In this document: piece after piece, positions 20,505 through 31,830 of the stretch
How the letters are laid out: every line of letters starts with the position of its first letter
Position numbering within the stretch: the first letter of the stretch is position 1
Source of the DNA: Dermacentor variabilis
Lineage: Eukaryota > Arthropoda > Arachnida > Ixodida > Ixodidae
DNA length: 64,000 bases
Assembly: GCF_050947875.1 (NCBI RefSeq)
Contig: NC_134570.1
Coordinates: 205,302,250-205,366,249 of the forward strand
Direction: 5' to 3'
The notes under the pieces: generated by a model
The model's input: only the letters and a program-made list of their open reading frames with translations
Told to the model about the DNA's origin: nothing
Database searches by the model: none
Translations under genes and position numbers: made by a program

Positions 20505-21981
20505 TAGCACATCTATATAAGTACTCGTCTTTGCTGCAGGCGCTTCTGCCACACCTGCCATCTTTTCCTAAACTCATCTTCACCGCCCGGCAGCGAACTG
20601 ATACACGCAAAAGCATCACAAAAGTGCGTCCACGCAGGTTTCGCGTTTTCACGAGCTAGGATGTAGTCAGTTCGTGATCTCCAAATTGCATACAAACCTA
20701 GCAATAACACGGTTTCAACACTGTTATTTTTGTCATCTTCCAGTGTCATCAATTTTACGTTATCCTAATTTGGTTGTATCTGCACGTCAAACACAATTCG
20801 TATGTTGTGCCAAAAGTATACTGCGTTTGTACAAAACAAAAATACGTGCTGCGACGATTCTGGATAGGGGCAGAGGGGGCAGTCCGTTGACCACGGCACG
20901 AAAAAACCCTTGTTACGTAACCATGTTTTTACAGGTAAAACTCCGACATGAAACCTAACAAAGAAATCCTTAATCGCTGTTTTTAGAGGATATTTTGGTA
21001 GACGCTTGAAAACGTCAGACTCCAGCTGGCTTCCAGCTCGAGACCGATATAGTGGTGGTCGGAATAGCATATCTAGAGTGTTACAGTAGAGGCTCTTCCG
21101 TTTTACATTTTTGGGTACTCTTGAGAAAAACGCTGCTCGAAGAAGCGAGCTGCCTGCTCCACCTCCCTGTAAAATCTTAGCGTGCGGGCTTGTGGGACTC
21201 CCTGGGCACCACCGATCCACTCGCCTAAGTACCCCCCTCTTAATTGTTTGAAAGAATGACGTACAATATGATGGGTTTTGTTTTGGAAAAAAGTTACCTG
21301 TGAACTTTGAGTTTTACCTCTACGTTTACCAGCCCTAGGCCTCCTTTTGCCTTACTTAAGAACAAATTACTGCGCCTCATGCGCTCATACCGTGACTCCC
21401 AAATATATGTTACGCAAAATATATGTATTCGATTTGCCTGAGCCGGCAAACAGGGCATCACCTGCGCTGAGTACCATATAGCTGGAAAGAACACATTATT
21501 ACACACAAAGGCTCTGTTCATAAGCGGGACCGTTCTCCCGTGGCACTGTTGCACTTTTGCCGCGAGAGTAGCACTTCAAATTGTATTTTCTCCATTCTAT
21601 AGGTTGGCAGTATAAAAACACACACCGAGGTAGCTGCTCGATTTCAGACGTCCACTTCACCACTAGGAAGGTGGTTGATTTTAAGTCCCATGCACCTAGC
21701 CATGCACCCGCGCACTTTTTTCGATTCACTTTAGCACCAGAAACTTTACAGAAGTCCATGACATGCTGCACTCATTGGCACGACATGACATGCTGCGCTC
21801 TAGAGTCACCCACAAGCGTATGGTCGTCGGAGTAGGCGAGGACTTTCACAGGAGTATCTGCGATACTGAAGCCTGTTATGTCGCTGTCGTTCTAAATTGG
21901 TCGGCACAGGGGTTCCAAGTGCAGAGCAAAAAGAACTGGCGACATGGGCCATACTTGCCTAACGGGCCTGTTGAGCTCTAT

Positions 21982-22147
21982 CGGCGGCCGCATTTCGATG
22001 GGGGCGAAATGCGAAAACACCCGTGTGCTTAGATTTAGGTGCACGTTAAAGAACCCCAGGTGGTCAAAATTTCCGGAGTCCTCCACTACGGCGTGCCTCA
22101 TAATCAGAAAGTGGTTTTGGCACGTAAAACCCCAAATATTATTATTA
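21982..22147 (+). mobile_element. 5'-truncated SINE with perfect target duplication
   Basis: 166 bp starting CGGCGGCCGCATTTCGATGG and ending in a (TTA)n tail. It contains the central motif TGCACGTTAAAGAACCCCAG and then GTGGTCAAAA. It is flanked by the 11-bp duplication TTGAGCTCTAT at 21971-21981 and 22148-22158, and lies inside ORF2 of the Tx1 LINE. I recall this motif as a very common tick retroposon. The tRNA head is absent here but present in the old copy at 31190-31420. Confidence 0.85.
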
Positions 22148-23262
22148 TTGAGCTCTATTGACAGAGTTATTTGCCCGTTGATTACGAGTAGCGTCGTCAC
22201 TTGTCTGTAGCAGACACCTATATATTTTAGAAGCCAGTCCCCAATGTCACAGACCTTAAGCAAGTTGAAGAGAAGGTCATGTGTTACTCTGTCGAAAGCC
22301 TTGCTCAGATCCACTTGCAAAGCTGCTGCCCTAGATCCACCAACGGAGGTAGCTTTGCGCAGTATCCTCATGGCATGCAGGTTACCACTGATGCGACGTC
22401 CTTTGATGCCATAATATTGATGGTTCCCTATGACTATCCGAGGGCAAACTCCAGCCGTCTAGCTATAATTTTATGAAGAATTTTGTAATCGGTCGTTAAA
22501 AGACTAATGGGGCGGAAATCAATCACTGTCGGTACTTGCCGTGATTGCTTCTTGGGCAGTAAGACAGTAAGACCTCGTCGTATAGATGGCGGCAGCAATC
22601 TTTGTTTCAAAATTTCATCGTACACTTCGGGTAACATCAGGACTAATTCCGGTGAAAACTTCTTCTAAAAGGCAGTGCTGAATCCATCTACTCCTGGCGA
22701 CTTTCCTGGTTTTAGCATTTCGCTCTCTGATATAAACTCATCCGTTTGCTGTTTTGTCTCATCATCTATGCAGTTTAACGTTGAAGCATACTTTTGCAAG
22801 AGTTCACGGTCGCATGTGTTACTTCCGTATTGAAAGAGGTCCTTGTGCGCTTGAGTAAAAGCAACCTCGATGTCGTTTGGTGATTTGAAAATGCTGTCCC
22901 CGCTCTGTATTGCTTCTATTCCGTTTTTCTTGCCGCGCTGTCTTTCTTTCGTCTTGAAAATCTTGAGCGGTTTCTCATCCCTGTGCTGTGATTCCGTCCT
23001 AGACCGGATCATAGCGTCTTCATATTCCTTCTCTAAGATTGACAGCAGCTGGCCTTTGCACTCTTTTATATATACTATGAGGGTACCCGGGTGACAGCTT
23101 TCGGCTTCGATTAGATTTTTGAGAGTTCGTATCAAGCTCAGCTTTTCTCTCTTCTCTAATGCTGCTTCTTCCTGCCCTTTTGCAACTGCAAACATCTTAC
23201 ATTCTTGTTTTATCTCTTCCCACAGTATCGCGTCTACCTTTCCTCCTTTCGTTTTTTCCTTT

Positions 23263-23757
23263 ATTAACGCGATAGCGTTAAGGAGCTCGTGTCGCAGAAA
23301 AGCCGGTGTCGTCGGCGTCGGCGTCCGCAGCGTTGGCCGTGAGCGATAAATCACGGCAGGCACTTAATAAATAAAAAGCAACTTCCAAGATGGGCTGGGT
23401 GGGAATCGAACCAGGGTCTCCGGAGTGTGAGACGGAGACGTTACCACTGAGCCACGAGTTTTTTTTTTTTTATTGTACCACTGAGCCACGAGTTCGATGC
23501 TTCAAAGCGGTAGAAAAGCACCTCTAGTGAACGCGGTGTTGCGTTAGAAACGAGCTGTTTCTATGGCTCAGGCGTGCGTCGCTTGCTCAGGCGCACATTT
23601 CGTTGTCGCGCCGAACGCTGCGTTGCTCGACGCTCACCGCGTCCGATGCGGGGCGCGTAGTCGCTGCGCCGTAGCCCATTGTCTTACACCCCTTGGCGGG
23701 TCGACGGGAACGCTCTCGCGTTCCACTCTTGAAGGCGAAGCTTAAGCGTCCTCCAAT
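23263..23757 (-). mobile_element. composite Ruka-like SINE / hairpin repeat
   Basis: On the minus strand it starts with a GGACGCTTAAGCTTCGCC stretch and a perfect hairpin GGAACGC-GAGA-GCGTTCC (23722-23705). The segment CTCGTGGCTCAGTGGTA then occurs twice, at 23492-23476 and 23458-23442, separated by CAAT and an A-run. After the second copy comes a full tRNA-like unit with B box GGTTCGATTCC at 23412-23402. It ends with hairpin TTAACGC-TATC-GCGTTAA at about 23283-23266. It looks like one unit truncated after its A box and joined to a complete unit. It splits the Tx1 LINE between endonuclease and RT. Confidence 0.7.
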
Positions 23758-24639
23758 TTTAGATTCCTGATGCTGCCGAATATTTCTTTGTCATCCAGCA
23801 GACTGTCATTCAGCTTCCACAACTGCCACTCTTTGTGCCTCTTTCTTGTTCTTTACTTTTCTTGAAGTATGGCTGCGACAAATGCTTGATCTGAGAATCC
23901 AACAGGTTGCACCTTATAACGCACGTTGTACGATGATAGGTCGCTAGACACGTAAAACCGATCAAGCCTTGAATGACAGTCCCTTTTCCAATGCGTCAAA
24001 CCGTCATTATCTCCGGGAGCAAGTTCGGTAACATCCTGCAAGTCATAGTCTCTCAAAAGCTTCCTGAGCTCTGCCAGGCTGGTATCTGGAGATCACTTAT
24101 TCGAACAGTCAGAAAGGTGTAAATCACAAATAAAGTCTTCGGCAAATATGGTACGGCATGGTGAGTCAAGATACTGCCTCAGGCTTGAAAAGAATTCTTT
24201 TCGTAGCGAAGCGTCATTAGGAGCATGAATCGAAATAAGACTCGTATGGTTCATTCCGGTATAATAAATCCGCACTACATAGACGGCCGTTTCGGTCCTT
24301 GTACCACTCGGGGTATACTAGTACCGCCGAGTGTTTCTTTACCAAAACTGCAATCCCTCCACTGTAAACACAAGCAGGCGAAAAATGAAACGAGTAATGG
24401 CTGCGAACAAAGTGGTCCATCTCTGCGAACGAAGTGGTCCACACTCGATGAAAGTTTTTTCTCCTGGATAAACGCTATGTCAACATTTTCTAGCAGTAGC
24501 AGGTTTAGAAACCAGTGCTTCCTCCTGCGTGCGACCAAGCTCACGCAGTTAAAGCTTGCTAGTTTTAAGTAAACCATAGTGATAAAACTGCCGTTACTCC
24601 GGTCAATGGTGCATACCTTTGAGGCGTCATCTTTACTGG

Positions 24640-25880
24640 TCACAAGGAGCGCTTGTGGCCTCTCTCCAAGGGCGGTATCCGAGGAGCCGTGGTAACACGG
24701 TTCCTCTTCATGGCCGCTTTCGATTTTACTTTTTGCACCATGCTTCTCATCTCTGTAAAGCTCCCTGACGTGCCTTCATCCTCGTCTGAAGCAAACCCAG
24801 GCATTCTTGTAGCCCTATTTCTTGAGTCCTCCGGCTCAAACTCCAGGGAATGGTACGCCTCTTCCATGGGAAGGTTCAGGGCTTAAGACGCCGCTGGCGT
24901 CTTGCTACGTTCCGCTCGTAGGTCACCAACTTCTGCTTCCATCGCAGAAATTGCGTCGTCGCAGAGATGGCGTCTCCGGGCGTTCTAGTTATCCTGGGTA
25001 GATCACTTCAGACGCCGTCGGCGACTCCACCGGCACTGAAGGGCACGGAACTTGAAACACTACACTGCAACCTTCTTCCGGCTCCCCCGAGATTTCATCC
25101 GTTGTTACACAGACAACAGGCGATGCAACTACCACAGCCTTCCCTGGAGGGTCGGCCTCAGTTTCTTTTTGTGTGGTTGGTGGTTCAGGCTTAGGCACCC
25201 GCGAGGAAAGATTACTGTTACGAGGTTGCAATGTTTCTACAGCTTCATCTTCGTCCACGAGCGCATCTGTGTCCTCGTTCTCGCCATCTTCCCGTGTCAT
25301 GGTAGCGTAAGCTTTCCTGCTGTCGGTAGCTTCGTGACCAAATTTGCGGCATGCAGAACACCGCGGGATACGACAGTCCTTTCAAATATGGTCCGATTTC
25401 TTACAACTCAGACACAGGGGTGGTCGTCCAGGCACAATTACAAGAGTGTTGCTCTCCTGAATACGAATCTGATGCGGGAGCGATTCGACAGTAAATCCAT
25501 GTTTCAGTCTCAGAATTACCGACCTAGATGAGGTTTGCGCTCCCTTGAATTTTCAGGTCAGCCACGTTTCCCTACTCATTTCTTCAATTTTCCCATATGG
25601 TTCAACGCTTTTCGTACGGCGTCGTCACTGATAAGGTAAGGAAGCCAATGAAGTTTGACTCTCACCTAGCTGTCGCTGGGATCGATGACAAGGCATCATT
25701 TACCCTGGATGCGGAGTTCCTTTGCTTCTACTAGCACTTGCTCTGCTGCCATGGAATATGTCGTTAGCGCCCAGACATGATTCACCTGGTAGGCACCAAT
25801 CGACGCTACATCCTTGAATACTTGTAGGCGCTCAATTTCTTCTTCGAAATTAGTGATTTGGTATGGCCTGGCAGACAGAT
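24640..25880 (-). pseudogene. LINE ORF1 with paired CCHC knuckles
   Basis: It starts near 25870 with YQITNFEEEIERLQVF, then VKLHWLPYLISDDAVRKAL near 25655, an RRM-like piece. Next come two zinc knuckles at about 25425-25345: CLSCKKSDHI-stop-KDC (Arg to stop within the first) and CSACRKFGHEATDS (last Cys now Ser). The C-terminal half is acidic and Pro/Ser/Thr rich, 25300-24640. ORF1 of this class coats the LINE RNA. The stop codons and the lost Cys show decay. It lies directly upstream of ORF2, the usual order. Confidence 0.7.
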
Positions 25881-26239
25881 ACGAAAAGCACAACGACAGA
25901 CACAACGAAGAAAAACAGTGTTCAGGGAAGCGTTTCTAGTTGGCAGTAGGGGCAGAATAACCTTGTAGTCCTCAGCAGATACAGTAGAACCACGGCCTGC
26001 GGCCGCTGACACCGCTCGGAGAGAGCACATGATCCCAGCGTCCGACGCGCACGAGAGCCGACGAAGGAAGGAGTTCGATGCTTCAAAGCCGGACAAAAGC
26101 GCCTCCAGTGAATGAGGTGTTGCCTTACAAACGTGCAATAGAAAGTAATACTGCGGTGTATACCGGCAATTATGAGCATGTAAATTGCAGAAGTCGCAGT
26201 TAAACGCGTAGCGAAGTTCGTTTCCTCTACATTAATTCG
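25881..26239. repeat. repeat fragment, including a piece of the composite repeat
   Basis: At 26068-26130, GAGTTCGATGCTTCAAAGC and the following 40 bp match 23488-23550 closely, in the same orientation. The rest is unclassified. Confidence 0.55.
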
Positions 26240-27160
26240 GCGGATGGATGGATGGATGTTATGAGCGTCCCCTTTGGAACGGGGCGGTGGGTTGCGCCAC
26301 CAAGCTCTTGCAATTATACTGCTTAATGTCCTACCTAGGCTAAACAATAAAAAAACAGAATAAAAGACACTATGAACTACCCCACCCAAACTTTCTGATC
26401 CCATATTTCGAAGTGTGCTATTGTACGTCTCCGATTTTTGTCGTTTCCCTACTTTTCTTCCACCAATCCTCCAATTGCCTCTTACTAATGCCTATTGCGG
26501 ACATGTTCACTTTTCCACTGCTCTCGCTGAACCCAAGTGCATCAAGGAGGCCAGCGGTGCCTAAATGGACCGCTGGGTAGACGTCTTCACATTCTAATAA
26601 AACATGCTCCATAGTCTCCCTAGCTTTACTGCAGCAAGCACATGCTTCTTCTTCCGTCTTATATCTCGCTTTATAGATGCGTGTTCTAAGGCATCCCGAT
26701 CTCGCTTCGAGAAGTAACGAGCTTCCCTTGAGTTATCATAAATTGTTTCTTTCCTGATTTCGTTTTTTCCTCTTAAGTAGTTACTCATGGCAGGTTTCTT
26801 TTCCATTGCCGCCACCAATGAGATTATTTGAGCCTCTCTGACTTTCCGCTTGACATTTTTTGTTGCTATGTTACCCACCCTACAGGCCGCATACTTGCTG
26901 GTAAGCTTGCTAGTTCTTTTCTTCCACTGTGAATCAATATTTTTCCTGTACAGATACCTGAACACTCTCCCAGCCCATTTATCTTCTTCCATATTCCTCA
27001 GCTGTTCTTCATACTCAATTTTACTGCGAGTTTTCCTCACTTCCAAACTAGTCCAGCCCATATCACCCTGCACCGCATCATTTGTAATCTTCCCGTGAGC
27101 GCCCAATGCGAGGCGACCCACTGACCTTTGGTTCCCGTAGAGTCCTGATTGTACCCCTGA
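26240..27160 (-). pseudogene. LINE ORF2 C-terminal end with (CATC)n tail
   Basis: On the minus strand a frame opens near 27150 with GRLALGAHGKITNDAVQGD and runs through a Lys/Arg-rich region, WAGRVFRYLYRKN, to MEHVLLECEDVYPA and KRQLEDWW near 26590-26440. This is the region after RT in a tick LINE family, including one side of its Cys/His block. The 3' untranslated part ends in CATCCATCCATCC at about 26258-26242, a short tandem tail. RT is missing, so it is a 5'-truncated copy. At least one frame break (near 26600) is present. The clade is not certain. Confidence 0.6.
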
Positions 27161-27675
27161 TTTAAAGGGACACTAAAGCGAAACAAGAAATCAGTTTACA
27201 CTAATGAAGCATTGTTTGAGAACCCTGCAGGCAGTCATTTCAAAAGAAAAGTTTAATTATTAGATGAGAAAATGAAGGTCCAAGTATCAGCATTTGAATT
27301 TCGCGCCGAAACGCCAGCGCCAGTACGCCTGCGTGACGTCAGGGATCCCAAAGTATGTTTTCGCATTTAGGCCGCGTTGGCTGAGTAAAGGTTCCCGAAA
27401 CTTGCCATGTTTAATATTTGGTTCCTTTAGAACACAATGTAGTCAATCTGCACCGCTACATATAATTAGTATGCCCTAGAAGATGCCATCAATATCCAAG
27501 ACGTCACAGCCACCAGGTGCCTGAAGTTATGTAGGCGTCGCCACCCGTATTTCGTTCTTGCACTTTTTCTGGCTTACCATAAGTCTTATCGTTGTAAGAG
27601 TGGTGTTTTTGATTTTGTAGAACGGTAATTTATTGATGCAGAAGAAATCATTTTTCACTTTAGTGTCCCTTTAAA
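27161..27675. mobile_element. MITE with TTAA target duplication
   Basis: The ends are inverted: TTTAAAGGGACACTAAAGCG at the left, and the complement of TTTAAAGGGACACTAAAGTG at the right. The inner repeat is AGGGACACTAAAG, flanked by TTAA on both sides. The interior is AT-rich and non-coding. About 510 bp. TTAA duplications are typical of piggyBac-like elements, but the end sequence does not let me assign a family. Confidence 0.75.
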
Positions 27676-28290
27676 GCAAACAACCGCATTTTCAAAAGTA
27701 AATCTTGGAACCATTACACCTTTCGGCTGTGCTTGGCGCGCACGCAGAGCCATCTTGCGGCAAACACAGAAGACCCCTTCCTCGCGATGTACGGCACTGC
27801 CACGACAGGTGGGGCGCCACTCGGCCGCGCGACGCGGCTCCTCTTTCCGCTCACAGCGCGATTCCTAGGTGCAGCGTCAGATGCGGGACGTCGCTGACGC
27901 GATCGCTGCGCCGTAGCGCATCTGGTGGGAAAGCGTCCCCTGCGATGTGTGCCGTGCTGCTGGCAAGGAGTCATGCATCTGCGTGGCGCTCCCAAGCGAG
28001 ATGCAGGACGACCCCATCGAGGCGTCAACCCCATGATCACGTCCGCCTTCATGGCGCGTCGCGGCCCGGCTGTCGGTGCCGATCACGACGCTTGGCTCGC
28101 GTAGATAGTTTCTCCCTCCGAGACACCGAGTTCTTTGGTTCGTTCCGCTTGCTCAGGTGCATGTTTCGTCATTGTGTGACTCAAGAGCATGCCGAGCGAA
28201 TGAGTGGGCGGTGCGAACGGAGTGCGATAACGCTATCGCGTTCCACTCTTGAAGGCGAAGCTTGAGCGTCCTCTAATTTTTGTTACATGC
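27676..28290 (-). repeat. GC-rich arm of the hairpin repeat family
   Basis: It ends at 28225-28283 with AACGCTATCGCGTTCCACTC and then TTGAAGGCGAAGCTTGAGCG, nearly the same as 23712-23755. The GC-rich interior contains several CGTAGCGCATCTGG-like stretches, also seen at about 23650-23690. The apparent open frames on both strands are a result of its CG-rich composition, and I do not regard them as genes. Confidence 0.55.
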
Positions 28291-31189
28291 ACCTGAAGTT
28301 CGCCGTAAAGATCTACACGCAGGCAGGTGTTCGAACAACGATGAAACGGTTCTCAAACCCAGCAGCTTTCGGAGGTATCTATGCGCTATGATGTTTTTTC
28401 CCTTCGAATGAGTTGTCAATGGGTATTTGCGAATCCCGCGCTAGTTTAAATAGCTGACGCTGCTAGTGCCCATACGAGAACTCTCAAGTTGTTCAACTTA
28501 CCCGCAGCACTTTGCTAGTCGCTGTGCATGTCTGGACGAAAACTGGACGGAGAAAAGTGTCCAATTACTGCAATGTCTGTCAAATATTGCCAAATACTAG
28601 CTTGACCTTGCAGCTCCTTGATGTCTCGCTGGTCATCGGCATTTAACATGAGGTGTATGAGCATTCTGTGGTTCGAAGCGCAGATTCGATATTTCGGTTC
28701 CATCTTCTTGTTTTCTTCATTCATCCAGCATACACACAAGTGCAAAGATAGGTAAGCATAAATAGGATAGGTTTCATAGTAGACGGCTGAAGAAAGACGT
28801 GCGATTAGTGATTAAAATTGTTTACAAAATAATGGTGCTAGCGGGGAACATATTTGCCTCGAAAAATTGAGATAAAGCGAATACAAAAAATGCAAGCTTA
28901 AAAGACATTGGCACATATTAATGTAACAAAGGGTAAATGGGTTGAACTGAGCACGCCACAGACAGACCGGGATAGAAAATTTGTTAATAGGCTAGAACTT
29001 ATGAGACTGTTGCCTAAACATTGATAATGACGATGGTCGCCTAATACTCAATGTATTCATATTGCGGAGATGAATCACTGCAAATATACAGTGAGTACCG
29101 TCGCTGAAAGTTGCAAGTAATGCTAGTTGATTTGGAATAAATTAAGTGATTTTGGAACGCACCGAAGGAAAATTTTATATCATATCAGCGAGGACAGTAT
29201 GATAAGTTTATATCTCAGCAAATAATTTAAGGGCAGTATTTAGAGTTCCTGAAACAAAGGAACTGTGCTTATTATGAATAGATTGAATACGTGCACTTCC
29301 GTATTGCGTAGCAAAATAATAACTGCTTTGTAAAGCACGAACAAATTTTGTCGTCTCATAGCTGTCCCTAAATAAGAGCGACCCTGCTGTTGATGGAAAA
29401 GCCCATTACACGAGTATGGAACGGATTTGATGACCTACTTGATTCAGCCTTACTTGATTACTTATTTGATTCGGTATCTGTCACAGTGTCTGCACCTATT
29501 CTTGGTCATTCCTTCAATATGGACATATGCTGTTTTGCCAGAAATGGTACAGAATCCTTAATGTAGTTAGATATGTGCAACAGTACTCTTTGCTTAGAGC
29601 TATCATACCCGTTCTTTCCTTGACAGGCAGCATGGATCGCCTTCATGCTTACAGATTGTTGCACAGACACCTCACCCTACATTCTCATGTCTTGGTGTTC
29701 GCATTCCGAGATCGCTCGTCAGTGGCGCAGTGCATAAGAATAAAAACTGGGTGAGGGTAAAGTCGGTACCTATGTGATGAACAATCATATGTAGTCCTTG
29801 AAATTTCACGTTGCGTAAGATGAAACAACACAAAATTTACGCATCGCCGTTGCTTGTACAGTCAAAGTACGTGTCTGGACTGCAGGCTTTGGGTACAGAT
29901 ACATGTTACGCGTTTTGCATCTTCCTTCTATCGTCATAATCGCCATCATAGCTCTCTTTTGTTCTCTCTTTGCCTCTTCGACACGCACAGAGTAGCTGGC
30001 TAGAGGAATGTACCTCAGACCGACCTCTCTGCATTCCGTAATAAACTTTTCTTTCTCTCTTTCCGAGTAACGGCTTCAATGAAGCTTCGGTTCCCATTGA
30101 TTCCAACATGTGCGTTGTATCTCCATGAATGTTTTACGATATGAAATGCCACTGAAAAATTTTAGGTCTGTGTCAAGAACATATCCAAGCAATGCCAAAT
30201 GAGAAACTCTATGGAGACGTTTATTATTCAAAGTAATGCAAGGGTGACACATGAAAAGTTCACTACCGAAGTCAATGGTCAACTACGTGTACCTCATGTT
30301 CATGTTTCGTTCATTAGATGCGTGATAGTTTAATGTTTGTCCTAGATCAGTGTTATGTTTTTGTGGCATCACTTGGCGATAGTGTGACAACTCACAGGCA
30401 AGGATGACAAAATGGTGGCCCTGTCATTGACCTATTGTTTAAACCGAAGGTGCACTAGTGTTCATCATTGTAGCACGCCTTTGTTAGTACCAGGAACTAT
30501 CGGTCAGTCAGGTAAATAATTTCTGATTAAAACTGTCACTGCCTACGACGCATATTGTAGCGTTTAATTATTGAATTGGTCGTCTGCTTTTCAGTAAAGG
30601 CTTTCGTTAGATTATAAAGCGAAGCAAAACCTCTAAATGAAGTGAATGCGTCAGGTGCTGAGAAAGAAACACAAAAAATAAATTGCCGAGTTAACAAAAT
30701 AAACTTCGTTGGGAGTTTATTCAAAATATTTTTGACAATTTCACTGAAAGTGGGCGAAATTGCATTGGAGCGCTAGTTTGAAATAAAATAATTTTTCTTC
30801 TTTGAAAAAAAATGCCACAATCTTCTTATTTCATACATCAATAAAAATGCACCATCTTAATTAGGACGTTGATTATGTGAACAAATTGTATCGTGGTGAC
30901 AGGAATACACTTCAGATAAAGAGGGCTTGTATACTGAGTCCTGGACTCATCATGTTTAGCCGATGGATAAAAGTGATTTCACGTTTGGCCAGCGCGGAAA
31001 GAATAAACTGACTGCGCACACCATTCAGAAGATATGTCACAGGTAGCAGGCAGGAATGAGAGCTATCGCAAAGGCATTTCAGGAAGATAGCTAGCTTAAT
31101 CTTAACATTTTCTAGGCCAGCTATAAGTCATCAAATACTTGGAACACAAAAAAAAACATATCGGATATCTTAAGACACTTAAAGAATAA
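28291..31189. other. AT-rich region without recognisable genes
   Basis: Nearly 2.9 kb of AT-rich sequence with only short frames. A minus-strand frame at 30076-30282 has LALLGYVLDTDLKFF, faintly like the post-RT part of a LINE, but this is too weak to call. Confidence 0.45.
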
Positions 31190-31420
31190 ATTGTGCAGTT
31201 TTACGTGTAGAACCGCGATCTAATTATCAGGCATGTCACAGTGGGCGACTGTGGAATACTTCGACTACCTGGGGATCTTTAACGTACATTCAATGCACGG
31301 CACACGCTCATTTTCACATTTGCCCCATGAAAATGTGACCGCTACAGCCGCGATTGCATCCAACGACCTCGTACATGAGGATGAAATGCCACAACTGAGC
31401 CGCCACGGTGCCTCTCAAGA
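31190..31420 (-). mobile_element. old full-length tRNA-headed SINE
   Basis: On the minus strand the head reads CACCGTGGCGGCTCAGTTGT with an A-box-like TGGCGGCTCAGTTG. A decayed B-box region, GTTGGATGCAATC, follows. The body contains GTACGTTAAAGATCCCCAGG and TAGTCGAAG, the diverged form of the motif in the copy at 21982-22147, and ends near TTCTACACGTAAAAC. It shows that the headless copy at 22 kb belongs to a tRNA-derived family. Confidence 0.65.
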
Positions 31421-31469
31421 CATCTGTACGGGCAAGAAGACTCCTTCGTATGATAAATGACGACAAAGT

Positions 31470-31830
31470 GTTTGTTGCGTGGAACGCTGCTTGTACCTGC
31501 AAACTTCAAGTGACTTTATGGGAGACGCTGCTTCCATAACCACAGCGATGGAGGTGGAGTCGCTTGGAGGGCTGCTGGATCCTTCCACGTCAGCTGCGGC
31601 CTCTCCAACAAAGTGGTCTAGTCGCCCAAAAGATATTGAGATCGAGGACACGGTGAACTACTCAGTGAGCAGCGATGATACCTCAGATGACAGTGACTTC
31701 GTGCCCGTAGCAAAGTAGAAAGCAAAGAGGAGACTCGTCAGGACATCTACTTTAACAAGTAAAACTAGCAATGCTATCAGGGTGGATCCAAGCAGAAACT
31801 CTCTAATATCATTGCTTCATGCGAGTAGTG
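31470..31830 (+). pseudogene. LINE ORF1 N-terminal fragment (probable)
   Basis: An open frame, 31479-31718, contains TTAMEVESLGGLLDPSTSAA, TKWSSRPKDIEIEDTV and an acidic SSDDTSDDSDFVPV block. After a stop come KAKRRLVRTSTLTS. I recall this acidic start and KAKRRLLRT continuation from ORF1 of tick I-type LINEs. The zinc-knuckle part is absent. It could instead be an unrelated acidic Ser-rich frame; the assignment rests on memory. Confidence 0.45.

Larger units (their letters stand above)
20513..24643 (-). pseudogene. LINE ORF2 (endonuclease, RT, zinc-binding end), interrupted
   Basis: Reading leftward. Endonuclease at 24580-23780 starts YLKLASFNCVSL, has VDIAFIQEK, then HAPNDASLRKEFF near 24230. 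AEDFIC stands where GDFN is expected, and FSDQAFV where SDH is expected, so the active site is lost. A composite repeat then interrupts. RT resumes at 23262, with KPGKSPGVDGF near 22700, DFRPISLLTTDYKILHKI near 22510, VDLSKAFDRVTH near 22305 and YSDD at 21834-21823. A SINE splits the region near 22148. The C-terminal part has GGLGL near 21340 and a zinc-binding block, CPLCPYPESSQHVFLFC, near 20880. The frame ends at 20513. Several stops and frame changes make it inactive. Confidence 0.8.

Noticed and set aside
27705..28265. 186-codon Arg-rich frame as a gene
   Set aside because: Open on both strands because of CG-rich repeat sequence; the end is the hairpin repeat.
29806..30282. LINE fragment
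   Set aside because: Only one weak phrase resembles a post-RT region; not enough support.
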